DNA from: Actinomadura macrotermitis
GTDB taxonomy: Bacteria; Actinomycetota; Actinomycetes; Streptosporangiales; Streptosporangiaceae
Length of the DNA: 64,000 bases
Assembly (NCBI RefSeq): GCF_009604375.1
Contig: NZ_WEGH01000004.1
Span: forward strand, 496,001 to 560,000
Direction of reading: 5' to 3'
In this document: in pieces, positions 16,250 through 24,301 of the stretch
Position numbering within the stretch: position 1 is the stretch's first letter
Layout of the letters: each line of letters opens with the position of its first letter
Program-made: the position numbers and the translations under genes
The notes under the pieces: generated by a model
Database searches by the model: none
What the model was told of the DNA's origin: nothing
The model's input: only the letters and a program-made list of their open reading frames with translations

Positions 16250-16723
16250 TCACCCGGGCGGAAGGAGCGGGCCGCAGTCCCAGCGCTGGAAGATCAGCCG
16301 GGTCTCCACCCGGGCGACCTCGCGGTGCGAGGTGAACTCGTCGATGACCAGGCGCTGCAGGTCGGACGCGCCCGCCACCGCGACGTGGACGAGGTAGTCG
16401 TCCGGGCCGGTCAGATGGAACAGGGCCAGCGACTCCGGCAGCGCCCGGACGCGTTCGACGAACGGGCCGATGAGGTCGCGCCGGTGCGGGCGGACCTGCA
16501 CCAGCAGGAGCGCCTGGAGGCCCCGGCCGATCCGGGCCGGGTCGATCCGCAGCTCGTCGCCGAGGATGACGCCGGTGCGGCGCAGCCGGTTCACCCGGTC
16601 CAGGCAGGTGGACGGGGCGATGCCCACCTCCGCGGCCAGATCGCGGTAGGTGGTCCGGGCATCGTTCTGCAGAAGCCGCAGAATGTGCAGGTCGACCGGG
16701 TCGAGCGGTACAGAATCGGACAT
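16250..16723 (-). CDS. Lrp/AsnC family regulator
   Basis: 157 residues. The N-terminal helix-turn-helix is visible (LRLLQNDARTTYRDLAAEVG, then IAPSTCLDRVNRLRRTGVI), followed by the RAM ligand domain (LALFHLTGPDDYLVHVAV). Lrp proteins sense amino acids. It is divergent from a methionine gamma-lyase-like gene with 59 bp between starts, the layout of the mdeR-mdeA pair in Pseudomonas, where the Lrp-type protein activates the lyase. Methionine or another sulfur amino acid is the likely signal. Confidence 0.88.
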   Translation of the reverse strand: MSDSVPLDPVDLHILRLLQNDARTTYRDLAAEVGIAPSTCLDRVNRLRRTGVILGDELRIDPARIGRGLQALLLVQVRPHRRDLIGPFVERVRALPESLALFHLTGPDDYLVHVAVAGASDLQRLVIDEFTSHREVARVETRLIFQRWDCGPLLPPG

Positions 16724-16782
16724 TTTCCGAACGTTACCCGGACTTTCGCCACCTAGGGCCGTGCCACGTTCACCATGCCCGC

Positions 16783-17952
16783 ATGGATCTCACCCGATCA
16801 CTGGACACCGAGGCCGTCCACGCCGGCCGCGAGGACCTCGCGGAGCTCGGCCTGCACGCGCCGCCCCTCGACCTGTCCACCACCTACCCCTCCCGCGACA
16901 GCCGCGCCGAGGCCGCCCGGATCGACGGGTTCGCCGCCACCGGCGCGCGCCTCGACGGCCCGCCGGTCTACGCCCGCCTGGACAACCCGACCACCGCCCG
17001 CTTCGAGACGGCGCTGGCGCGGCTGGAGGGGACCGAGGCGGCGGTGGCCTTCGCCAGCGGCATGGCCGCCCTGACCGCCTGCGTCCTCGCACGGGCCGCG
17101 ATGGGGCTGCGGCACGTCGTGGCCGTCCGGCCGCTGTACGGGTGCAGCGACCACCTGCTCGCCTCGGGGCTGCTCGGCACCGAGGTCACCTGGGTCGACC
17201 CGGACGGGATCGCCGCGGCGGTCCGGCCCGACACGGGCCTGGTGATGGTGGAGAGCCCGGCCAACCCGACGCTGGCCGAGGTCGACCTGGCCGCCGTCGC
17301 GCGCTCGTGCGGCGAGGTCCCGCTGCTGGCCGACAACACCTTCGCGACGCCGGTGCTCCAGCGCCCGGCCGAGTCCGGCGCGCGGATCGTGCTGCACAGC
17401 GCGACCAAGTACCTCGGCGGGCACGGCGACGTGCTCGGCGGCGTCGTGGCCTGCGACGAGGAGTTCGCCCGGCGGCTCCGCCAGGTCCGCTTCGCCACCG
17501 GCGGCGTCCTGCACCCGATGGCCGGCTACCTGCTGCTGCGCGGCCTGTCGACGCTGCCGGTCCGGGTCCGCGCCGCCTCGGCGGGCGCGGCGGAGCTCGC
17601 GGCGCGCCTCGCCGCCGACCCGCGGGTCGGGCGGGTCCACTACCCGCGGATCGGCGGCACGATGGTGGCGTTCGAGGTGCACGGCGACCCGCACGACGTG
17701 ATCGCCGGCGTCCGCCTGATCACGCCCGCGGTCAGCCTGGGCAGCGTCGACACCCTGATCCAGCACCCCGCCTCGATCAGCCACCGCATCGTGGCCGAGG
17801 GCGACCGCCGGTCGGCCGGCGTGACCGACCGGCTGCTGCGCATGTCCGTCGGCCTGGAGGACGTCGAGGACCTGTGGCGGGACCTGGACACGGCGCTCGG
17901 TTCGGGCCGCTCCGGCCGGACCGTCCCGAACCAGGCCGAGCAGCCCGCCTAA
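16783..17952 (+). CDS. PLP-dependent trans-sulfuration family enzyme, probably methionine gamma-lyase
   Basis: 389 residues, the normal length for the Cys/Met metabolism PLP family. The PLP lysine is in LHSATKYLGGHGD (K209). The PLYGCSDHLL motif (Y119, G120, C121) keeps the cysteine that is characteristic of methionine gamma-lyase, where cystathionine enzymes usually differ. It should split methionine into 2-oxobutanoate, methanethiol and ammonia. Cystathionine or homocysteine gamma-lyase are alternatives. The adjacent divergent Lrp regulator supports an amino-acid catabolic role. It ends 4 bp inside the convergent neighbour. Confidence 0.8.
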   Translation: MDLTRSLDTEAVHAGREDLAELGLHAPPLDLSTTYPSRDSRAEAARIDGFAATGARLDGPPVYARLDNPTTARFETALARLEGTEAAVAFASGMAALTACVLARAAMGLRHVVAVRPLYGCSDHLLASGLLGTEVTWVDPDGIAAAVRPDTGLVMVESPANPTLAEVDLAAVARSCGEVPLLADNTFATPVLQRPAESGARIVLHSATKYLGGHGDVLGGVVACDEEFARRLRQVRFATGGVLHPMAGYLLLRGLSTLPVRVRAASAGAAELAARLAADPRVGRVHYPRIGGTMVAFEVHGDPHDVIAGVRLITPAVSLGSVDTLIQHPASISHRIVAEGDRRSAGVTDRLLRMSVGLEDVEDLWRDLDTALGSGRSGRTVPNQAEQPA

Positions 17953-18443
17953 CCTCTCGCCGCAGGAAGCTCCGCGTCGCAGAAGACGCAGACGTAGTGG
18001 TCGTCCTTGACTATGCTGCGCTCGCGGCAGCGCGGGCAGCGGCGGAAGACGATCGGGTGGGTGAACCGGCCGGGGTGGGCGATCCCCGCGCGGTCGAGCG
18101 CGTCCCGGACGGCCCGCCACGAGGACCGGCCGGGACAGTAGCCGGTGGACTGGTTGCTGACCTCGGCGACCGCGCCTTCCCCGGTGAAGGCGATCTCCCC
18201 GGCGGCGAGGACGGGCGCCCCGCCCGCGCAGGCGACGTGCTCGCTGCGCCGCGGCGCGAGGCGGAGCGTCCCGGCGAGGTCGATCACGAAGGTGAACGGC
18301 TCCGCCGCCTCGTCGCCGCGCTCCGCCAGCCAGGCCGCGAGGTCCGCCGGCGAGCCGACGGCCCGACCGGTGCGGCCGGGGCGTGCCTGCGCCGCCACGT
18401 CGGGCGGGCCCACGTAGCGGTAGTGCCGTGTCCCGTCCGCCAT
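17949..18443 (-). CDS. Hypothetical zinc-ribbon protein
   Basis: 164 residues, start set at ATG 18443 (MADGTRHYRYVGPPDV). The middle part is conserved-looking (APRRSEHVACAGG; NQSTGYCPGRSSW). The C-terminus has RCPRCRERSIVKDDHYVCVFCDAEL, whose two CxxC pairs form a zinc ribbon. I recall similar proteins as uncharacterised in other actinomycetes. A longer start at 18500 would overlap the deaminase gene and is less likely. Nothing else indicates its job. Confidence 0.6.
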   Translation of the reverse strand: MADGTRHYRYVGPPDVAAQARPGRTGRAVGSPADLAAWLAERGDEAAEPFTFVIDLAGTLRLAPRRSEHVACAGGAPVLAAGEIAFTGEGAVAEVSNQSTGYCPGRSSWRAVRDALDRAGIAHPGRFTHPIVFRRCPRCRERSIVKDDHYVCVFCDAELPAARG

Positions 18444-18498
18444 CCGGTGAAGGTAGCGCACCTGGCATAGTTGACGATCTTGAGGGTGAGGAGCAGGC

Positions 18499-18924
18499 AT
18501 GAGCTATGACCAGGAGCTGCTGCGGCGGGCCATCGGGCTGGCCGCGACGGCGCGGGACAAGGGCGAGCCGCCGTTCGGCTCGCTGCTGGCGGGGCCGGAC
18601 GGCACCGTCCTCGCCGAGGAGCACAACACCTCCATCGGCGACCGGGACATCACCGCCCATCCGGAGCTGAAGCTGGCCCGCTGGGCGGCGCGCGAGCTCG
18701 ACCCGGCCACGGCCGCCGCGACGACGATGTACACCAGCTGCCAGCCCTGCGGCATGTGCGCCGGGGCCATCGCGCGCTCCGGGCTGGGGCGGGTCGTCTA
18801 CGCGCTGTCCGGTGAGCAGCTCGCCTCGCTCCAGCCGCCCGGCACCGGCTTCACCGAGGCGCCCGCCGAGGGGCCCGCCCTGTTCGACGAGGCGCGCGTG
18901 CCCGTGGAGGGCTACTACACCTGA
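18499..18924 (+). CDS. Nucleoside/cytidine-type deaminase
   Basis: 141 residues with the CDA fold signature: a zinc histidine and catalytic glutamate in TAHPELKLA (HPE rather than HAE), and the PCxxC motif in TSCQPCGMCAGAIARSG. GEPPFGSLLAGPDG near the N-terminus is the substrate-binding region of guanine/tRNA-adenosine-type deaminases. It should hydrolytically deaminate a base or nucleoside; which one is unclear. GAGGAG lies 6 bases before the ATG. Its end overlaps the next gene by 10 bp. Confidence 0.85.
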   Translation: MSYDQELLRRAIGLAATARDKGEPPFGSLLAGPDGTVLAEEHNTSIGDRDITAHPELKLARWAARELDPATAAATTMYTSCQPCGMCAGAIARSGLGRVVYALSGEQLASLQPPGTGFTEAPAEGPALFDEARVPVEGYYT

Positions 18925-19577
18925 CGCACCCGCAGGCGTTCGCAGAGGGTGAGGGCGAGCGTGAGGTTCGCGATCTCGCCGGCGGGCAGGCCCGGCAGGG
19001 GCCTGCGCCGCCGGTCGGAGATCCAGAGCGAGCCGTTGCCGACGTGGATGTCGGCCACCTCGGCCCAGGGCAGGGAGCGGTTCCGGACCGTCACCCCGTC
19101 GCCGGTGATGGCGAGCCGGCCGAAGTCCAGCGGCTCGCCCCGGTGCAGCCGGTCCAGCGCCGCGGGCAGCTGCCTGCGGACCACTCCCGCCTGGATCGCC
19201 GGGCCCCAGTCGCCCTCGTAGAGGAACGGCGCGCCGCGCACGACGGAACGTATCCGCTCGCCCCCGACCTTGAGGCGGAGCGGCCCGGTGGTCCCCCGGC
19301 CGATCGTGACGGCCTGGCGGGCGGGCCCGACGAGGGTGCAGGCGGCGGCGCGCAGGTGCTGGAAGACCGTCGCGGAGTGCCAGGCGAAGGCCATCTGGAA
19401 GCCGCCGGAGCCGGTGACGATCAGGCCCTCGTCGAACAGGTAGAGCCGCCAGTCGTTCCAGCGGCTGCGCAGCGGCCGCTGTTTCGGCTGGTACACGGCG
19501 TGCAGCCCGCCGAGACGCGCCCCCGCGGCCAGGGACGTGACCGGGGCGCCGGGTGCGGTGAGGCTCTGCTCGGCCAT
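18915..19577 (-). CDS. DUF6585-like protein
   Basis: 220 residues starting at ATG 19577 after GGGAGG. The sequence has the look of a PH-like beta sandwich: WRLYLFDEGLIVTGSGGFQ, then FAWHSATVFQH, and late ITGDGVTVRNRSLPWAEVAD. This matches my memory of the DUF6585 family, of unknown function. There is no signal or membrane segment. The longer open frame upstream reads through glxA in another frame and is not coding. Confidence 0.55.
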   Translation of the reverse strand: MAEQSLTAPGAPVTSLAAGARLGGLHAVYQPKQRPLRSRWNDWRLYLFDEGLIVTGSGGFQMAFAWHSATVFQHLRAAACTLVGPARQAVTIGRGTTGPLRLKVGGERIRSVVRGAPFLYEGDWGPAIQAGVVRRQLPAALDRLHRGEPLDFGRLAITGDGVTVRNRSLPWAEVADIHVGNGSLWISDRRRRPLPGLPAGEIANLTLALTLCERLRVRQV

Positions 19578-19609
19578 GGGGCCCTCCCTGTCCGGACGTC
19601 GGTCGCACC

Positions 19610-20605
19610 TTAACAAACAGAGATGTCTTTCTGAAGTTCGGGGTCCGGCCCGGGACGCGGCGACGCCGCGCGGCGGTAGGCCGACGGCGTCGTCGCGTAC
19701 TGGTCGGCGAACGCCTGCCGCAGCGACTCGGTCGTGCCGAAGCCGCAGCGCCGGGCGATCGCGGTGAGCGGCAGCCGGGTGCCGGTCAGCAGGTGCGCCG
19801 CCGCCTCGGTGCGGACGGCGCGCACGTGCCGCGACGGCGTCGTGCCGAGGTGCGCGGCGAACAGGCGGGCCAGGTGGCGCGGGCTCACCCCGGCGATCCG
19901 GGCGAGGGCGGCGGCGCCGAGGTCGGCGTCCGGACGGGCGGCGATGTGGTCGCACACCTCGCGCACCAGGCGGTGCTCCGGCGGCGGCGCGGCGACGTGC
20001 ATGCTGACCTGGGCCTGGTTGCCGGGCCGCTGCAGGTAGGTGACCAGCGTCCGCGCGACGAGCCGGGACAGGGCGGGCCCGTGGTCGGCCTCCACTAGGG
20101 CGAGCGACAGGTCCAGCGCGCTGGTGACGCCGGCCGAGGTGAAGACGTTGCCGTCCTGGACGTACAGCGGCGCCGGGTCCACGGTGACGGCCGGGTAGGA
20201 GGACGCCAGCTCGCCGGCCCACATCCAGTGCGTGGTCGCGCGGCGGCCGTCGAGCAGGCCCGCCGCCGCCAGGACCGTCGCGCCCGTGCACACCGAGGCG
20301 ACGCGGCGGCCGAGGCCGGCGAGCCGGCGCAGGTGGCCGAGCAGCCGCGCGTCCTTGGCGGCGTCCTGGTGGCCGAGGCCGCCCGCCACCACGACGGTGT
20401 CCAGCCGCCCGCCGGTCCTCTCCAGCGCGCCCGCGGCGAGGGTGATGCCGCTGGCGGTGCGGACCGGGCGGCCGCCGAGGGACACCAGCTCGACCCGGTA
20501 GGGCGGGTCGGCGCCCCAGCGGGTGGCGGCGTCGAAGACGTCGGCCGGGCAGGCGACGTCCAGCAGCTCCGCGCCCTCGTATCCGATGATCACCACACGC
20601 CGCAC
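19610..20605 (-). CDS. GlxA-type regulator (DJ-1/PfpI domain plus AraC helix-turn-helix)
   Basis: 331 residues, GTG start 6 bases after GGGAGG. Residues 1-170 are a DJ-1/PfpI-like domain with the nucleophile-elbow cysteine in SVCTGATVLAAAGLLDGRRA. The C-terminus is an AraC double helix-turn-helix (ALARIAGVSPRHLARLFAAH; FGTTESLRQAFADQY). GlxA-type proteins act as activators, the amidase-like domain serving for ligand sensing. It is divergent, 88 bp away, from a stand-alone DJ-1/PfpI enzyme that it probably controls. Confidence 0.9.
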   Translation of the reverse strand: MRRVVIIGYEGAELLDVACPADVFDAATRWGADPPYRVELVSLGGRPVRTASGITLAAGALERTGGRLDTVVVAGGLGHQDAAKDARLLGHLRRLAGLGRRVASVCTGATVLAAAGLLDGRRATTHWMWAGELASSYPAVTVDPAPLYVQDGNVFTSAGVTSALDLSLALVEADHGPALSRLVARTLVTYLQRPGNQAQVSMHVAAPPPEHRLVREVCDHIAARPDADLGAAALARIAGVSPRHLARLFAAHLGTTPSRHVRAVRTEAAAHLLTGTRLPLTAIARRCGFGTTESLRQAFADQYATTPSAYRRAASPRPGPDPELQKDISVC

Positions 20606-20693
20606 CGGGGACCTCCCATGTCCGCAGGACAGGGATCCCAGGATTCCAGACACGATCGGCCGTGCTCGGCGACCGCCGGGCGAGGCTGACCTC

Positions 20694-21392
20694 ATGACCA
20701 AGACCTTCGCGTTCGTCCTCTACCCCGGCCTCACCGCCCTGGACCTGATCGGCCCGCTGCAGGTGCTCGGCGCCCTGCAGGACTTCGGCCTCGGCGTCGA
20801 GGCGGTGACGGTGGCCGCGGACCTGGAGCCGCTCGGCACCGACACCTCCGTGCGGCTCGCCGCCTCGCACACCTTCGCGCAGGTGCCGCGCCCGGACGGG
20901 CTGATCGTGCCCGGCGGCGCCGCGCCGACGTTCGCCGCGCTCGCCGACGAGACGCTGCTCGGCTATGTCCGCACGGCCGCCGAGACCGCCGAGGTCGTCG
21001 GGTCGGTGTGCACCGGCGCGCTGGTCCTCGGCGCCGCGGGCCTGCTGGACGGCCGGCGCGCGACGACCCACTGGACGGCGCTGCCGATGCTGGAGCGGCT
21101 CGGCGCGACGCCGGTGTCCGAGCGCTGGGTGCGCGACGGCCGGGTCATCACCGCCGCGGGCGTCTCGGCCGGCATCGACATGGCGCTCGCGCTCGCCGCC
21201 GAGCTGGCCGGGCAGGACGCCGCGCGGCTGGTCCAGCTCGGCATCGAGTACGACCCGCGGCCGCCGCTCGGCCCGATCGACTGGCCGGGCGTGGACCGCG
21301 CCCCCTTCGAGGCCTGGATGGCCGGGGAGGCCGGCAAGGCCCTCGCGGACCGCCCCGATCTGCTGGACCGCCTGCTCCCCCAGGCGGGCTGA
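20694..21392 (+). CDS. DJ-1/PfpI family enzyme, isonitrile hydratase-like
   Basis: 232 residues. The fold start is FAFVLYPGLTALDLIGPLQV, with the acidic residue in the LDLIGPLQ stretch. The catalytic cysteine is in SVCTGALVLGAAGLLDGRRA and is followed by TTHWTALPML. This arrangement matches isonitrile hydratase (InhA), which converts isonitriles to N-formamides; simple ThiJ-like activity is an alternative. It shares strong similarity with the N-terminal domain of the divergent GlxA protein, which suggests that both see the same kind of ligand. Confidence 0.8.
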   Translation: MTKTFAFVLYPGLTALDLIGPLQVLGALQDFGLGVEAVTVAADLEPLGTDTSVRLAASHTFAQVPRPDGLIVPGGAAPTFAALADETLLGYVRTAAETAEVVGSVCTGALVLGAAGLLDGRRATTHWTALPMLERLGATPVSERWVRDGRVITAAGVSAGIDMALALAAELAGQDAARLVQLGIEYDPRPPLGPIDWPGVDRAPFEAWMAGEAGKALADRPDLLDRLLPQAG

Positions 21393-21532
21393 GCGCCGCC
21401 GGGCCGCTCTGTTCCCGGCCGGGGATCTCGACTTGGTCTCGAATTGATGTCAGGCGATTTGTCACTCTTGCCGCATATGTGGGGTCCGTGGAAGATCAAC
21501 TCCACTCTCCTCCCAACCCTCCAGGAGTGCAT

Positions 21533-23035
21533 GTGCGCAAGTTCGCCATCGCCACCGCGGCCGCGATGACCGCGTCCCTGGCCCTGGTGCCGAGCTCGGC
21601 GGAGGCGGCCACCAAGCCGGACCTCGCCAAGCTCGTGACCGTCAAGGACATCAAGCGCCACCTGCTGAACCTCCAGCAGATCGCCGACTACAACGGCGGC
21701 AACCGCAAGTCGGGCCTCGCCGGCTACGACGTCTCGGTCAAGTACGTCGTCAGCGAGCTGAAGAAGGCCGGCCTGAAGCCGAAGGTGCAGAACTTCCCGT
21801 TCTGGGTCTTCAAGCAGAACGGCCCCGGCGCGTTCGACCAGGTCGCCCCGGCCCCCGCGACCTACAAGCCGGGCACCGAGTTCGGCCCGTACGAGTACTC
21901 CGGCACCGGCGACGTCACCGCCAAGGTGTTCCCGGTGGACCTGGAGGGCGAGCAGGGCCCGACCGGCAACAGCGGCTGCGAGGCCGACGACTTCAAGGGC
22001 ATGCAGAAGGGCGACATCGCCCTGATCCGCCGCGGTTCCTGCGCCTTCGTCGACAAGGCCAACAACGCGGTCGCCGCCGGCGCCTCGGCCGTCATCATCT
22101 ACCAGCGGATCGGGCCGGACGTCCCGGTCGACGAGCCCGCGGTCTACGGGCTGGACAAGCCGGCCCCGGTGCCGGTGATCGGCACCACCTACAAGATCGG
22201 CAGCGGCCTGGTCGCGGCGGCCAAGGCCGGCACGCTGAAGCTGCACATCAAGACCGACGTGACCAACACGCCGAAGCAGATCGCCAACGTCATCGCCGAG
22301 AGCAGGTACGGGCGGTCCGACAACGTGATCGTGGTCGGCGCGCACCTGGACAGCGTCGAGGCCGGCCCCGGCATCAACGACAACGGCTCGGGCTCGTCCA
22401 CCATCCTGGCGCTGGCCCAGAAGATCGACAAGCTGGGCAAGAAGGGCCTGAAGAACAAGGTCCGCTTCGCCTGGTGGGGCGCCGAGGAGTCGGGCCTGGT
22501 CGGCGCCGACTACTACGTCAAGCACCTCAGCGCGGCCGAGAAGGCCAAGATCGCGCTGAACCTGAACTTCGACATGACCGCCTCCCCCAACGGCGTCCGC
22601 GGCGTCTACAACGGATCGGACCCGACGGCCCCGGCCGGCTCGGCGGCGATCCAGAAGATGTTCAACGACTACTACGCCAAGCGCAAGCTGCCGACCACCC
22701 CGTCGGAGTTCAACGGCCGCAGCGACTACGGGCCCTTCCTCGAGGCGGGCATCCCGGCGGGCGGCATCGACACCGGCGCCGAGGGCATCAAGACCGCCGA
22801 GGAGGCCAAGATCTTCGGCGGCACGGCCGGCAAGCCCTACGACGCCTGCTACCACGCCAAGTGCGACCGCATCACCAACATCAACTGGCACCTGCTCGAC
22901 ACCAACGCCGACGGTGTCGCGGCCATCACCCAGCGGCTGGCCCTCAGCACGCTGCCGGTGAACGGCGAGGCCCGCGCCAAGGCCCTCGCCAAGCGCCCCT
23001 CCTTCAACTGGAAGGGCGGTCGCCTGGTCCGCTGA
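21533..23035 (+). CDS. Secreted M28 family zinc aminopeptidase with PA domain
   Basis: 500 residues. The start is GTG 21533 with AGGAG 5 bases upstream. A signal peptide (RKFAIATAAAMTASLALVPS) is cut near SAEA. A PA domain (about residues 130-240, with GDIALIRRGSCAFVDKANNA) is inserted before the catalytic part. Zinc ligands are visible in GAHLDSVEAGPGINDNGSG (His, Asp), GAEESGL (Glu), LNLNFDM (Asp) and the late CYHAKCD histidine. This is the layout of Streptomyces and mycobacterial leucyl-type aminopeptidases. It should remove N-terminal residues from peptides outside the cell. A perfect hairpin follows. Confidence 0.92.
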   Translation: MRKFAIATAAAMTASLALVPSSAEAATKPDLAKLVTVKDIKRHLLNLQQIADYNGGNRKSGLAGYDVSVKYVVSELKKAGLKPKVQNFPFWVFKQNGPGAFDQVAPAPATYKPGTEFGPYEYSGTGDVTAKVFPVDLEGEQGPTGNSGCEADDFKGMQKGDIALIRRGSCAFVDKANNAVAAGASAVIIYQRIGPDVPVDEPAVYGLDKPAPVPVIGTTYKIGSGLVAAAKAGTLKLHIKTDVTNTPKQIANVIAESRYGRSDNVIVVGAHLDSVEAGPGINDNGSGSSTILALAQKIDKLGKKGLKNKVRFAWWGAEESGLVGADYYVKHLSAAEKAKIALNLNFDMTASPNGVRGVYNGSDPTAPAGSAAIQKMFNDYYAKRKLPTTPSEFNGRSDYGPFLEAGIPAGGIDTGAEGIKTAEEAKIFGGTAGKPYDACYHAKCDRITNINWHLLDTNADGVAAITQRLALSTLPVNGEARAKALAKRPSFNWKGGRLVR

Positions 23036-23054
23036 CCCGGTGACCTGCCGACCG

Positions 23055-23084
23055 CGGGGCCACGTCCGTCCGGACGTGGCCCCG
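23055..23084. terminator. Perfect 14-bp hairpin between convergent genes
   Basis: CGGGGCCACGTCCG (23055-23068) pairs with 23071-23084 across a 2-base centre, with TTCG after it. It lies between the aminopeptidase stop and the convergent epoxide hydrolase stop and can serve both. Confidence 0.75.
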
Positions 23085-23102
23085 TTCGCATGCCCGGCCC
23101 GG

Positions 23103-24239
23103 TCAGCGGACCAGCCGGAAGAACGCGCGGACGTCGGCGACCAGCAGGTCCGGCACCTCCATCGCGGGGAAGTGGCCGCCCCGGTCGAACTCCGACCAGT
23201 GGATCACGTTGTGCTCGCGTTCGGCGACGCGGCGGACCCCGCCGTCGCCCGGGAAGACCGCCACCCCGCTCGGGACGCCGGACCTCTGGGCGGGCCGCCC
23301 CCAGTCGGCCGCGCCCTCCTTGTAAAGGCGGGCGGACGACGCCGCCGTCCCGGTGAACCAGTAGACGCTCACGTCGGTGAGCATCTGGTCGCGGTCCACG
23401 GCCTCTTCGGGGAGGTCGTGCGCGGGGTCGGTCCACTCCTTGAACTTCTCCACGATCCAGGCCAGCTGGCCGGCCGGGGAGTCGTGCAGGCCGAAGGCCA
23501 GGGTCTGCGGACGGGTGGCCTGGATCATGGCGTAGCCCGCGCGGTCCTGGTCGGAGTAGACGGCCAGCCTGGCCCGCTCCGCCTCGGTGAGCCCCTCCGT
23601 CTCGCCGGGGGCGAAGGTCGGGAAGCCCAGCGCGCCGTTGACGTGCACGCCGATCACGTGGTCCGGAGCGACGCGGCCGAGCTCGGGAGAGACCACCGCG
23701 CCGGTGTCGCCTCCCTGGGCGCCGTACCGGTCATAGCCGAGCCGGCCCATCAGCTCGGCCCAGGCGCGGGCCACCCGGCGCGGGCTCCAGCCGGCCTCGC
23801 GGGTGGGGCCGGAGAGCCCGAAGCCGGGGAGGGAGGGCGCCACCACGTGGAAGGCGTCGGCCGGATCGCCGCCGTGCGCGCGGGGGTCGGTGAGCGGGCC
23901 GATGACCTTCATGAACTCGGCGACCGAACCGGGCCAGCCGTGCGTGAGGATCAGCGGGAGCGCGTCCGGCTCGGGCGAGCGGACGTGCAGGAAGTGGATG
24001 TTCTGGCCGTCGATCTCGGTGCTGAACTGCGGGTGCTCGTTGAGCGCCGCCTCGTGCCGGCGCCAGTCGTAGCCGGTCCGCCAGTACTCGGCCAGCTCCC
24101 TGGCGTAGGAGACCGGGACGCCGTAGGACCAGCCGGCGCCGGGCAGCTCGTCCGGCCAGCGAGTGCGGGCCAGGCGGTCGCGGAGGTCGTCCAGGTCGGC
24201 CTGCGGGATGTCGATGCGGAACGGAGTGATCGTCGTCAT
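23103..24239 (-). CDS. Epoxide hydrolase (EHN family)
   Basis: 378 residues. The N-terminal EHN domain (about residues 1-110, with RLARTRWPDELPGAGWSYG) precedes an alpha/beta-hydrolase core. The oxyanion motif is LTHGWPGSVAEF, the nucleophile Asp sits in AQGGDTGAVVSP, and the late histidine is in FDRGGHFPAMEVP. It should add water to epoxides through a covalent Asp ester. The size and HGWPG motif match the juvenile-hormone-type microsomal EH group common in actinomycetes. The gene is divergent from a WYL regulator that probably controls it. Confidence 0.9.
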   Translation of the reverse strand: MTTITPFRIDIPQADLDDLRDRLARTRWPDELPGAGWSYGVPVSYARELAEYWRTGYDWRRHEAALNEHPQFSTEIDGQNIHFLHVRSPEPDALPLILTHGWPGSVAEFMKVIGPLTDPRAHGGDPADAFHVVAPSLPGFGLSGPTREAGWSPRRVARAWAELMGRLGYDRYGAQGGDTGAVVSPELGRVAPDHVIGVHVNGALGFPTFAPGETEGLTEAERARLAVYSDQDRAGYAMIQATRPQTLAFGLHDSPAGQLAWIVEKFKEWTDPAHDLPEEAVDRDQMLTDVSVYWFTGTAASSARLYKEGAADWGRPAQRSGVPSGVAVFPGDGGVRRVAEREHNVIHWSEFDRGGHFPAMEVPDLLVADVRAFFRLVR

Positions 24240-24261
24240 GCCCAGAACGCTACGAGCGGGT

Positions 24262-24280
24262 TAGGACGGGTTCGGTCCTA
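24262..24280. promoter_or_regulatory. TAGGAC-N7-GTCCTA inverted repeat
   Basis: TAGGAC (24262-24267) and GTCCTA (24275-24280) form a 6-bp inverted repeat with a 7-base spacer, centred between the divergent epoxide hydrolase and WYL regulator starts. It is the obvious candidate operator for the WYL protein. Confidence 0.5.
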
Positions 24281-24301
24281 GGCTGCGGCGAGAATGAGCG
24301 C

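Noticed and set aside
16798..19608. 936-codon minus-strand frame
   Set aside because: Runs antisense through the methionine gamma-lyase gene and through other genes in the wrong frame.
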